Positions 48,790 through 58,938 of a stretch of DNA of 64,000 nt are shown here, one piece after another (the first letter of the stretch is position 1; each line of letters begins with the position of its first letter). This DNA is from Dasypus novemcinctus. Taxonomy: Eukaryota > Chordata > Mammalia > Cingulata > Dasypodidae. The position numbers were made by a program, and so were the translations under genes. The stretch spans positions 16,592,940 to 16,656,939 of the forward strand of contig NC_080676.1 in NCBI RefSeq assembly GCF_030445035.2, read 5' to 3'. The notes beneath the pieces are model-generated. The model was given only the letters and a program-made list of their open reading frames with translations. It ran no database searches and had not been told where the DNA came from.

Positions 48790-51300
48790 AATGGACGTTT
48801 TACCCCGGCCTGAGGAAGAAAGGGCGGGGGCAGCTTCCCTGTGAGTCCAGGGCTGGGCTCAGGACTTTGGCACAGCTGGAGATAGGAATGTCGGGAGAAA
48901 CCGGAGGGTTCCAGGGCCTCCGACAGGCCCACGGAAGCGTGTCCCAAGTCTCGAGGAACTCCAGAGCTACTATGGACAGAGAGCTAGTAGGTTTATCTTG
49001 AAGTGTCCCGCGAAAGAACAACTTTACTCACAGGTGATGAAAAGTTGGAGTGGCTGGGAAGTAAGTGAAGGACCTTACAAAGAGCTAAAGGCCCGCCCAA
49101 TAACTTGGCTCACCTCCAGAAGAGGCCATGGTGTGGTCAGACCAATCTCCTTACTCTGAGCAGAGCTCCTACCAGAAAAGCCCAGAAGCACCTGCAGACT
49201 CTGCCTCAGTTTCCTTGCACTTTCCCTGTTTTGTTTTCCCAGCAATGGAGGAGGGGTCCACTAGGTCCTTGGTCTTGGTTGCTCCTGCATTGGTTTTTCA
49301 GGGCAGATTCTATCCAGCCATCCACTCTCAGCACCTCCCAGAACTCCTGCTCCTCAGTGAAAAGGGAACCAGGAAGAGAGATTTGGTGCTGCCACCTAAG
49401 CTCAGGCATTTCAGGATGGATAGGAATCCATTCTAGCTGCAATATCTTTTGTGAAAGTCAAGCTACTTAAGGCATTTTCCATAAAATCTGTCCTAGAAGA
49501 AAAGGTTTGGTGGGGACAAGGTGAGAAAGCTGTTAACTATTGTCCGGCCCTGAAAAGGTCGTAAGTCAACTCCTCGGTGGCTGACCTGTCAGAGGAAGGC
49601 ATAAAGACTTTATTCATGCAGTTTCTACAATGTTCTCAGCTCTCACAAAAGTGTTTTTATGATTCGATTTTCTTACCTCTTTCCTTAATTAAAAAGCTGA
49701 ACTATTAGAATAGCACCTGCATCATGTCCTGACGATTCCTGCATACTAATTCCGGAGCCTTTAGAGCCAGTAATTATAACATAAAATCAGAGATTGAATA
49801 AAACAGAAGGATTTTGCTCCCAAAGCCCTGCTAATCCTCTTTTAAAAGGGTCTGGTGAAATAATTCAGAACAGTTTCCGGAAGTTGGATTACCGTTCCTT
49901 TTTTAACTTTTTACAATGAAATGATATTTCACACTTAAAGGAGGCTCTGTTTTTCTACAACAGGTTTTTTTTAAAAAAATAGAAAAAAGGAAGTTGCCAT
50001 GTTTTTCAGAAACAGAAAACATTTGGCTGTGGATTCCTTGCTCACTAAATGCAGCGGCAGAAAATGTAGGAGGGAAATAAGTTTGAAATGCTTAAATTTT
50101 CGCAGGTGTAAGAGGCTGCAGTATGACTGAGAATTGTTTCAGTGCATCAGACAACTCTCCACATTTTTCTCAAAGAAAATAAGCAAATCCTTCCAGCTAG
50201 ATGCCTATTTTCCATGGCTTACAGATATGCACATTTGAGCAAAACACTATTCGCCAAGATGCTGAGTATGTATTGTTTTAATGCTTAATGAATACATTGA
50301 CGAGAGCAAAGGCTAAAGACTTCCATTAAACCCTGAGCAAGACCTTGCCGTGGCACGAGCAGAGAATCTTGAGTTGTCCGCCCTTTCTCTCCAGCTTTGG
50401 CAAGGACTATCATCCTCATCTGGCTAATCTGATCTTTCATGGGCCAGTCAGGAAAGATTAGACAAGAGACAACTGGGTCATTCTTCTAATTCTTCGTATA
50501 AATCATTCAATTATAATGTTTGTTGAGGTGTTTTTCCTTTATTTCATTCAGCCTACAAATACATAGTACAACCAGGACCCTAGAAAAGTACCCATTTTCC
50601 GTTTATTTCCTCTGCAGACATTTTCCAAAGCTGTCCATCTAGTTTAACTCACACACAGCACTTCCCTTGTTTTGAACTGATCAATATCCTCACCGGGCAT
50701 TTTGGCTCATATAGAGTCTACACTGACTCTATAGGGAGCCAAAAATGTAGGACAATTTTTAAATTGTCTCCGCCACCGTATTTGCATTAGATTAACCTGC
50801 ACCCTGAGGTAATTTTTTTCTTTCTCTTTCTTCAACAACTGCTTTGGATGTTTGTAAAGCCACTAGACATTTTAGGAGCGAAGTCCAAGCCCTCTCTTAA
50901 TTGTTTACAGAGTTTCTCCTTTTCCTAATACACTGAAGTCCCTGAACTTGTTAACGTTCCTAAAAAATTCCCGTGCGCTTTCCTTATTGAGAAAATCTGG
51001 GTGAAAAGACAACACTGCTCTAATGCCCAGACAGGAAGTTGGTGACAAGTGGAACTGCTGATCATGGGACCCTAGGTGACTTGGTGGCCAAGTTGTTAAT
51101 TTCCCAGAGTAAAGATTCAGGACCAGAAAAACATGTTCGAGAAAAAGTTCTGTTGCTTTTTCTGGGAAGAACGTGCTATTGTGCGACTTTTGTCCAAGCA
51201 TCCTATTCCGGGTTTCCAACCCCCGCCCCCCTCCTTTCGTACTTTCCCGCCCTTCACCCTCGGGTTTTGAAAAGCCCGACCCGAGACTCACAATAACAGC
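48790..51300. other. Intergenic DNA, no gene seen
   Basis: Unique-looking sequence without recognisable genes or repeats. 49.69-49.96 kb (CATACTAATTCCGGAGCC, AGTAATTATAACATAAAATC) might be another conserved element. Confidence 0.55.
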
Positions 51301-51490
51301 AGAGACTTATGATGGAAATAAATCAACATCTGGGCCGGCCAGGCCTTCGAGTTTACTGCAGTGCCAGCGTCTTAACAAGTCATGAGGGTGACATTAAAGC
51401 GATCGGGTTTCTCCGGCTTCGTTCTGTGTCGAAATAAACTCGATTCCCTCTAATTTTTCTTGGCCTTTTAAAAATAAATTACATCTCTTT
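51300..51490. promoter_or_regulatory. Candidate conserved noncoding element
   Basis: CTTATGATGGAAATAAATCA, GTGACATTAAAGCGATCGGG and TAAAAATAAATTACATCTC in unique sequence between GC-rich zones. Confidence 0.28.
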
Positions 51491-51679
51491 CTCAGTGCCC
51501 CGCCGCACGGGGCTCCGATATTCTCAGAGAAGATGAACTCCCCGGCTTCAGGACCCTCAGCTATCCTTGGGGCTCCTGGAGGCAGTGTGACCTGGGGTTG
51601 AGGTCCTGGGGGAGCCACAGTTTCTAGGAGGGGCTGGGCATGGTGATCTGATTCAGGGAGAACTTAGAGAAAGTGCCTG

Positions 51680-51905
51680 ATAAATGGAGTTCTAAGATCA
51701 GTAATAACACAATAACAACAACAATAATATGTAAGTTCTAAATGTTTCAAAGATGATTTTATTTAACCCTCACAAAAAAACAAATATACAACAACAAAAA
51801 AAAACTTGCGAGGGAGGTTCATTTTAATTCCATTTCACAAATGAGGACACTGAAGCACAAGGATCACTTATCCAGGGGCCCAGGGCCAGTAGGTGACCAA
51901 GCCCG
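51680..51905 (+). repeat. MIR SINE (ancient)
   Basis: GATTTTATTTAACCCTCAC, then CATTTCACAAATGAGGACAC, then TGAAGCACAAGGATCACTTA and CCAGTAGGTGACCAAGC follow the MIR order, with an A-rich insertion (AACAACAAAAAAAAAC) in the middle. Confidence 0.8.
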
Positions 51906-52239
51906 GCAGTCCAGCTCCTACAAAGTTCTGTCTACCACACCAGCACTTTTTTCCCCTGAGGTGCAAAGAGGTCTGGTGGAAATTATTGGCAAGCTCAGGT
52001 GCCAGAGCTACCCTGGGTGCTCCCACTGCAGGGTGAAAGGTGGGTAAAACTCCAGACATGTAAGGCGAGTTCTCGGGTGAGACCAACCTTGGACACTGGA
52101 GTACCAGGAAATTCAACCCTCTGCCAAAAGCTTCCACCACCCAACTCTGCAAAAACCAACGGCTCCCAGGAAGCCTGAGCTTTCCTAGGACAGCTGTGCT
52201 GAGGTATTCCCAGTGCAGTATGTTCCCTTTTCTCCTCCC

Positions 52240-53280
52240 TTCCCCTGCCTTGGCTCCTCAGTCCGAACTTGCTCGAAGATTCGAAGACCGGCCCCCCAAA
52301 CCCCTAACGTGGTATGCGGGCAGGGACTCCCGCATCCACAGGGATAGGTCGGGCCGCAGCGCCGCGTCCCAGTGTCCTGCGGGACCGCGCTTCCCGGGCA
52401 CGCTAGGGAGGGGCGGGCGGAAGGGCTGGACTCTCTCCTGGCGCTCCGGACGAGAGCTGCGGTGCAGACCTCAGGCAGCGGGCAGGACCGAGCGCCCGTG
52501 TCCCCGGAAGAACCCAGGCGGGGGGCGGCCCGGAAACACCCTAATCCCCACGTCCACGCCGCCACCGTGCCTCTCTCCGTGAAAGGGCTTTAATGAGTGC
52601 GCTTTCTTAACAGGAGAGACCCCCCTACGCAGCCCCTTGCGCCGGGGGAGGGGTCCCCTTCCGCGAGAGGGACCGGAGGAGGCGCTAACTCCAGGTACAA
52701 AGGTCCAGGGACCTCCTCCCTCGGGGATCCCACCGATTCAGACAAGTCTGGGCCGTTTCCGCAGCGCTTGCCTCGTGGTGCTCTTTTCACACCCGCGCGT
52801 CACCCTGATGCCTTTCTCGCTGGAGTGCCCTCCTCCCACCTCCTCTCCAAGACCTCAGCCCTGTCCTCCCAAGGCTCTCCAAGGTTTCATCTAAGGGGAC
52901 CAGCATTCCCACCCCAGGAGCCCAGGTCCTCCCACCCCAAACCCTCTGCCCCCCTCCCCACTGCCCCCAGCCTGGCCCGCGGGCACCAACTTCTGAGAAG
53001 TTAAAAAGGAGCCAAGAGCATTGCTCTGGGAAGTGGCGCCTGCGCTGTCCGCGCGGGGACGGGGGAAAGGGGCGACGCGCCCCCCTAGAGGCGCGATGAC
53101 CGCTGGAGGGGGGGGGGGCGTGGGAAGGAAGGCTCGGGTGATTCGAGGGATTCTCTTGGATCTGAAATAAATTCCCCAGTGGTAGGGTCAGATAGGGCGC
53201 ATTTATATTCCCACCGGATATCCAAACGCGGGCCCAAAGAAGAGTCGCGGGCGCTGTAGCCTCGCCGGCGGGATTCGATC
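52240..53280. other. CpG-rich patch, island-like
   Basis: High GC and CpG (GGTCGGGCCGCAGCGCCGCG, GCGCTGTCCGCGCGGGGACG), including G11 at 53108-53118. It lies just left of the putative ZIC4 transcript end. Open frames up to 135 codons on both strands lack known domains. Confidence 0.42.
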
Positions 53281-53838
53281 CTCGCAGCCCACTGAGGCCT
53301 GAGGAGCCACTACTCTCTTGGGGAGAGCAGAATCCAGCTCAAAAGACCCTGGAGGGCAACCGCGCCCCAGGCATTTAGCCTCAGGGATTAGGCAGGGTGA
53401 GGCAGCCAGCTCCCTCTTTCTTTTTCTTTCCTCGATTTTCTATGCGCCAGCTACTAGGTTTTTCTCCGCAAAGTCAGGGGTGTTTAACTAGAGGGCATCG
53501 GGCCCAGAGCCGTGGGAAGACAGTTTTCCCCAGCACATACCCAGGACATCGTTTCACCTTTTCTCCTTCCGTAATGTAAATTGGTTGCTGGGTGCCAGTG
53601 TCACTGGGGTGAAATCAAGGGCGAGGGAGATCCCTCCCACACTGGCGGCTTTGGCGTGGGGGTGGGGGGAGTCCCTCCGTCTGCTACCCGGAACAGCTAG
53701 GACCCATAAATGTGTGTGGGAGCCGTGAAAAGAAGCAGGGGAGAGGACTGGAGGGCGCGTGAGGTCCCCAGATAGCTCCCAGGATGACGAAGCAATAACA
53801 GGATACACGGAGGCAAAATAGGAACGGAAGCATCACAT

Positions 53839-53844
53839 TTATTT
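53839..53844 (-). terminator. Second polyadenylation signal AATAAA (distal)
   Basis: The minus strand reads GGAAATAAATGTG followed by T-rich, GT-containing sequence (TTCCGTTCCTATTTTG) that could serve as the downstream element. Cleavage would fall near 53.82 kb, where the sequence returns to GC-rich. Confidence 0.5.
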
Positions 53845-53913
53845 CCAAAGAAAATAGCAAACATGGTGTTCCAAGTACACAAAGATTGTTGCAGGGAAGA
53901 GAGAATCACAGAT

Positions 53914-53919
53914 TTTATT
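53914..53919 (-). terminator. Canonical polyadenylation signal AATAAA (upstream one)
   Basis: TTTATT on the plus strand reads AATAAA on the minus strand, in the context GAATAAAATC. It lies 12 nt downstream of the Pumilio-like TGTAAATA. A second signal follows about 75 nt further on. Confidence 0.55.
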
Positions 53920-53930
53920 CAATGTATACA

Positions 53931-53938
53931 TATTTACA
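53931..53938 (-). promoter_or_regulatory. Pumilio response element (UGUAAAUA) in putative 3'UTR
   Basis: The minus strand reads TGTAAATA, matching the PUM1/PUM2 consensus UGUANAUA exactly. It is placed just upstream of a poly(A) signal, where functional sites are often found. Its role depends on the 3'UTR call being right. Confidence 0.45.
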
Positions 53939-54112
53939 GCAAGATTAGGCCACAGCTTTCAGCAACGTTTTTTCATTCAACAATAACGTTCACGCACATA
54001 ACTTTGCTCTCTATCAAGTTGGTTTAATTTAACTGATGCTAAGGGGGCAGATGATAAATCACAAAGAATGTGGGCAGGAAGCGTACCAAATTGTCTACGG
54101 TTTCAGTCAGGT

Positions 54113-54128
54113 TGTGTGTGTGTGTGTG
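54113..54128 (+). repeat. (GT)n microsatellite inside the putative 3'UTR
   Basis: TTGTGTGTGTGTGTGTG on the plus strand; CA-repeat in the transcript sense. Confidence 0.9.
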
Positions 54129-55527
54129 AATTATGATTACAAAACGTTTGCCTGTCTGTATAATTCACATTCATTGCAATCATTACATTTTCCCATAAAT
54201 TAGCAATATAAACAAATATATGGGGACCTCCAGTAAACAGATAAAAATCAATACGAGACCACACTTTGCAACAACTATTTAGTAACAGCATGGGTTACAG
54301 CTTAGGGAAACTTCTATACAAATCATTTAGTCAGCAGCACACACGGGATGGGGTGGGGGTACCTGAACAACCTGGTTTTGTTGTTGTTTTATTTTTGTGT
54401 TTGTTTGTTTTTAGCCACCTTTAATACTACAACAAGACGTTTGTGAAAAACTGGACAGGGTGAGATAGGTGTTTTCCTGGGCATAATATAAAATGAGAAA
54501 AATGCACATATAAATGGGAGAGGGGGCTTTTGCATGCACTTTGGGGTCACTGTCTTTTAGGCCAAATCTTCTGGACTCCAATTACCAAGATTCTGAAGCA
54601 AATGGGGAAGTATTACTATTTCCTTCTCCCTCAAGCCAGTGTCTTCCCTACTAATGGAGAAAGGGCTTGTTGCTTGTAGCTAGTGGGAAGAAACACAGAA
54701 AAGGACTAGTTTTACCAGCGGTTGCCCTTGAAGGAGCAGGAAATACTAACAACTGCGTGGCTGAGCCTCACATTCCAGGTGGGGAGCTTGAGGGTCCCCA
54801 AAGGAAGCTCATCCAGGTGGCCTGGCTTGGGCTGATTGGGTGCAGGCCTCAGTAGAGAGAGGCAGACACACAAGTGTGGGTTTGGGGTACACACCCTCTG
54901 CCTGCATCCTCTCTGGATTTTCCTCCCGGTGTCCCACAACTTGTGTCAAAGACGCGCCAAGATCTGCACACCTCGCCAGACCCGGCCATCCTGGCCATAA
55001 TGACCCTGTGTGGCTTTTGTTTCTGCCTTGGAAGAACTTAGTCCTAAAGTTATCATCAGTTGGTTCGCTATGTGTGTGTATTTTTTTTTTAAAATAAGTT
55101 TGATTTTATCTCTTTAGAAACGGTTTGAAACTAACGGGGCAGGGGGAGTTTGACAGAGAGGAGAACAAATCGCTGACAAAGAACCCTTTACGTTTCATCA
55201 GCGTTGTTAGGGCGACAAGCAGGAATGTCTCAGATAATAACTCCCACTTCAAAGATTTCTCAGCTCAAAGAAAGCGGACCATCCTTTTTATTCAACCACA
55301 AGGACTGGCACTAAAGAAGACTCCACTGTTTGATTTTTTTTTTCCACCGTGTTTATTTTTCCCCTATTCACTGGGGTACTTGGATAAAATAAACAACAAG
55401 ACAATTAAGGGAACATGGACTTCTAACTTTCCTGCCATCTTCCCCATTCCCTTGGCCTTGGGCTCTTGGGTCCCTGCCTAGGGCCATTGCAGCCCTAGGG
55501 TCCCCAGCCAAGGGGAGAAATAACTTT

Positions 55528-55539
55528 GGGGGGGGGGGG
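55528..55539 (+). repeat. Poly(G)12
   Basis: Twelve consecutive G, followed by AGGGATGCC. Confidence 0.95.
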
Positions 55540-55899
55540 AGGGATGCCTAAAGGTTTACTGGGTGGAGGGGCAGGAGAGGCTGCGCTGAAAGTCAGCACA
55601 GAAATATCCAAAGGACACAGTCTAAATGCCCCAGACTCCTCCAGGGTGACTCCCTTGCCAGCCAAACCCCTATCAAATTGAAGAATCAGAGAGGTCTTCG
55701 CACAAAACCAAGCCGGGAATGCTCATTTGTTAAGCTTCTGAGGCTGCCCTAAAGTCATTTACTCCTGACCCTGGAGCCTCTTTGGGGCGCAGTCAAGATG
55801 CACAGAGTCCGGCTCCTACCTTTCCTGAAAGCGTCCCGGGCGCCAAAGACCCCCACATCGGGGTGCAGGGTGAACCCCTAAACGCGGGCGAGGCAGGTC

Positions 55900-56380
55900 C
55901 TGGGGAGGAAGTATATACTGGAGAGCGCAGTGACAGTATTAAATGGCGTGAAAGCAAAGGTCAGAGCAAATGTATCTTAATAGAGTGTCTGCAGTGAAGT
56001 GTGCCGCCTTTGAAGCGGCCGCTCCCCGCGCGCATTTCCATGGCGAGCCTAACGCGGCATGCTGATGCACCGTCAAACTCACACTTTCAACCCCAAAACC
56101 CGACTCTTTGAACAACCCGAGCTTGATTAGACCTTTCTCCTTTTCTTTCCCCTCTTACAAACCATTTCCTCGCCTTTAGAAACTCGCCATCAAACCCAAA
56201 TGCGCCCTCTGATCACCGCAGAAAGCAGAAACAAAGGGGGCTGAGCGGCGATTCAAGCGGCCCTTTTCTTCGCTCACGTTATTATCCATTTTTATTATGA
56301 TCGGGAACAAGTGCCCATTCGCGTGGGTTTTGTTTACCGGAAATTAAATGAAAATGATTTAGTCCGCGTCAAACAAAAAT
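55900..56380. promoter_or_regulatory. Candidate conserved element downstream of ZIC4 coding exons
   Basis: Unique mixed-composition sequence: GACAGTATTAAATGGCGTG, AGGTCAGAGCAAATGTATC, CCTTTGAAGCGGCCGC (TCF/LEF-like CTTTGA), TTATTATCCATTTTTATTAT and GTTTACCGGAAATTAAATG. It sits within or beside the ZIC4 3' intron, if the terminal exon call is right. Confidence 0.33.
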
Positions 56381-56617
56381 ATATACTTGTATACACAAGA
56401 AAAAAGGCCTGTTAGACGTAAATATTATGTCCTTAATGAAAAGCCTGGACGGGCTCCAGGCTCGGCCTTTCAGGATTTCAGTGCGACTTGCCCATTGCCA
56501 TAGAAATCCTAACTTACCATGAAGATGCACCGTGGCGAAGAAACACTGCTTTGTGCGCGGGCCCTTTGATGTCGCAGGCGCGAGATGCGGGCGCTCAGCT
56601 GCGCTGGGCGAGATTAC

Positions 56618-56640
56618 CTTGCGAGCAACGCGGTGGACAT
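56618..56640 (-). other. Candidate 23-nt ZIC4 microexon that would complete the stop codon
   Basis: On the minus strand a good acceptor (TTTCATTTGCTTGTTACAG) ends at 56641. It is followed by 23 nt starting ATGTCC and then a good donor, GCAAG|GTAATC, at 56618/56617. Joined to the donor at 58614 it would turn GAA TG into GAA TGA, ending the protein at LSE. This is a pattern-based guess. The same acceptor could instead start a longer terminal exon, and other acceptors further left are equally usable. Confidence 0.25.
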
Positions 56641-56699
56641 CTGTAACAAGCAAATGAAAAATTAAAGGCGATTAGCAGCCGACCAAACATTTTTATTTT

Positions 56700-58400
56700 A
56701 TTTCATTATTTTGGTTGAGGTTGGGAAGACAAACTGGGGGGCCTAGAAACCGAGGAGAAGGTAGAGAGTCCTATTTGGGGAGGAGGACTTTCTAAACCTC
56801 GGCAGAAGGAGCGAGTTCCCCAGATGCCCTCTGCACCTTGGCCTTGGGGCGGGTGTTTCACGGTGGGAACGAGTCGCTCGCGGGCCGACTGCCCGCCCTG
56901 GGCGCTATTGTATTTGGGGGAGGAGGGGATTGCAGTTTCCCTTCCACCAAGGACAGGATTCACTGAGGGTGTCTTTGGAGGTTCTGGTTTTTATTAGGGA
57001 TAATGAAAACAGCCCCACTCCAGTTAGGCCGTTATTTATCCGCTGGGAGCTGTGGGACTGTGAGGTCTGAATGAGAGCTGTCCTGATGTCGGAAGGGAAG
57101 AGGGCAGGAGAAAATCCAGCTGGGTGGCAGAGGAGGGACTCCATTGCTGAACTCAGCTTTTTAAAAACTTGAGGTCATTATGGGGTTCCTCCAAGCGGGA
57201 ATACGCCCCCCCCCCCTTATCTCCAAGTTCTTAGGGGACTGGGATGGTTATGCGGACAGCTTTTCTTTCGTTTCTTTTCTTTTTCTTCAAATCTCAGCTA
57301 GGATTTCGGGGCAGCCCCATTCTCCCTAAAGAGGGTGGCAGACTGGGAAAGAGGCCCTGCCTTTTCCCTGCATGGCAACAACTGCAAAGGCCTTCCTCTC
57401 CCCCGCCCCCAACATCTGGTTCTTTTTCTGGGGACTTCATACTCAGCATATGAAATACACATTCAATCTAGACCCACTGGGTGTTTGCCTTTACAACATT
57501 TATTATTCCAGTTCATTTCTTTTTGTCCCTCTCCTTCTTAAAAAAGACCAACATTGTGAGATTTTGACAAGGACCTTCGGAGAATCGACACGATTCACCC
57601 AGACGCTGTCACCGCGAAGGCCTCGGTGCAGTGACGTCATCGGCCCGCTCCCAGCCCTCAACACCCACAAGATCGCACTTCGGCAAGGGGGGTGGGGGTG
57701 GAGAAACCTCCTGGCATTGAATCCTGAAGCCCCTCTTACACTTTTTTTTGGTCTGAATTTCCTGTTGTTTTGGACTCACCTTCTTATCCTAAGCATATAA
57801 CACACACCTAATCTGTGGACAGACGGGCAGGGAGACTTGTCTGTGTGTCCGAGCCGGTGCTTGGGGTGAGGGTGGGGCAAGTGACTTGTGGGGTAGAGGG
57901 CTGGACCCCCTGCGGCTCATCTCCTTAACAGAAGTCCTGCGAGGGAATATTTGGGATCTGGATCATGTGTATTTTCGTTTCAAAAGATTGAGGGGAGGAG
58001 AAGTGTAGAGGCCAGAAAAGGCGCTGGAATCCACCCTGCCACCTTCCCCACTCGGAACTTTCGGGACGCGGGGAAGGGGGTGGAGGGTGGGAATCCGAGC
58101 GGTCCAGGCCTCAAGGGATACATTTCCCATTCTGTGGACCAAGCAGGCAATCTGTGGTCTTACTTCAGTCACGTGCAGTTGCCAGGATTGGGCAGAAAAC
58201 CATAAGTATATATAATTTGCAGCCCGTCTTTCTTTACCCCTGACACTGGTTTTACTCTACCCGAGCAGTCCGGGCGCGTGTGTGCATGTGCATGTGTGGG
58301 GAGAGGAGGGGGTGTCACTGCAGAATAAACACGGGGACCTTTTTTATATTTTAAAACAATCGGCATCGTATCCGCATATGCAGTGAGTTCTACCCGTAAC
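56700..58400. other. Probable ZIC4 3' intron or downstream sequence
   Basis: Mixed GC content, with a C11 run at 57206-57216 and a GTGTGTGCATGTGCATGTGT tract near 58.28 kb. Open frames up to 142 codons match no known family. Confidence 0.5.
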
Positions 58401-58613
58401 TATTACTGGTGGCCTGCCTGCTTGCCACCGTCCTTCCTCTCCCTCTGCCTGATCGAGCCTCTGTAACCCGGCCCATTCTCGCAGCCTGTGTACGCGGGAG
58501 CAGCAACCCCAGCTGCAACCCTAAAATCCCAGGCGACGGCAGCAGCGGCAGGGCCAGGGGGTGGCACGGCGCTGAGAGGCGCAGCGGAGGGAACCGCGCC
58601 CTGACACACGTAC

Positions 58614-58938
58614 CATTCGCTCAGGTCAGCGCCATGCGCCGCCGCCGCCACCGCCACCGAGGAGGCCACCGGGGGCTCGCGGCCGCAGTCCGACGAGGGC
58701 GACACTAGAGCCGACGGCGTGGCCGAGTCGTAGCCAGAGCTGGGCGGCGGCGGCGAGCGCCCGTGCACCTTCATGTGCTTGCGCAGCGAGCTGGGGTGCG
58801 TGTAGCACTTGTCGCAGCCGCGCACCTTGCACGTGTATGGCTTGTCGCTCGTGTGCACGTGCGAGTGCTTCTTGCGGTCGCTGCTGTTGGCGAAGCGCCG
58901 CTCGCAGCCCTCGAACTCGCACCTGAAGGGCTTCTCCC
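58614..58938 (-). CDS. ZIC4: ZIC4 exon with zinc fingers 4-5 and the C-terminal tail
   Basis: The acceptor CCTCCGCCAG|GGGAGAAG puts the first exon base at 58938. Joined to the upstream exon it restores the inter-finger linker HTGEKPF in phase. Finger 4 runs CEFEGC to DRKKHSHVH, and finger 5 runs CKVRGC to [10 protein letters not shown] Ser/Pro-rich tail follows ([18 protein letters not shown]), then an Ala-rich stretch ending GADLSE. Fingers 4-5 help with DNA binding and nuclear import in this family. There is no intron after finger 5, unlike ZIC1-3 as I remember them. The 3' end is uncertain. GAATG|GTACGTG at 58614 is a plausible donor, and a following exon starting with A would give TGA right after LSE. 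The unspliced frame would instead run on through WYVCQG to a stop at 58403-58405. I favour splicing because the extension is composition-driven and the spliced length agrees with human ZIC4. Confidence 0.9.

Larger units (their letters stand above)
53815..54860 (-). other. ZIC4: Probable ZIC4 3'UTR / terminal exon
   Basis: Read on the minus strand this is an AT-rich, low-CpG block without coding potential, set between GC-rich flanks. It has the features of a vertebrate 3'UTR: poly(A) signals at 53914-53919 and 53839-53844 (AATAAA), a Pumilio-type UGUAAAUA at 53931-53938 just before the first signal, several ATTT-rich stretches and a (CA)n tract. It is in sense orientation, about 4 kb downstream of the last ZIC4 coding exon, with no other gene in between. 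The 5' limit is arbitrary because the acceptor cannot be fixed. It could belong to an unrelated noncoding transcript. Confidence 0.55.

Noticed and set aside
58403..58613. C-terminal ZIC4 extension beyond EWYV as coding sequence
   Set aside because: The Ala/Pro-rich run follows base composition, and a plausible donor precedes it. Kept only as an alternative until transcripts are checked.
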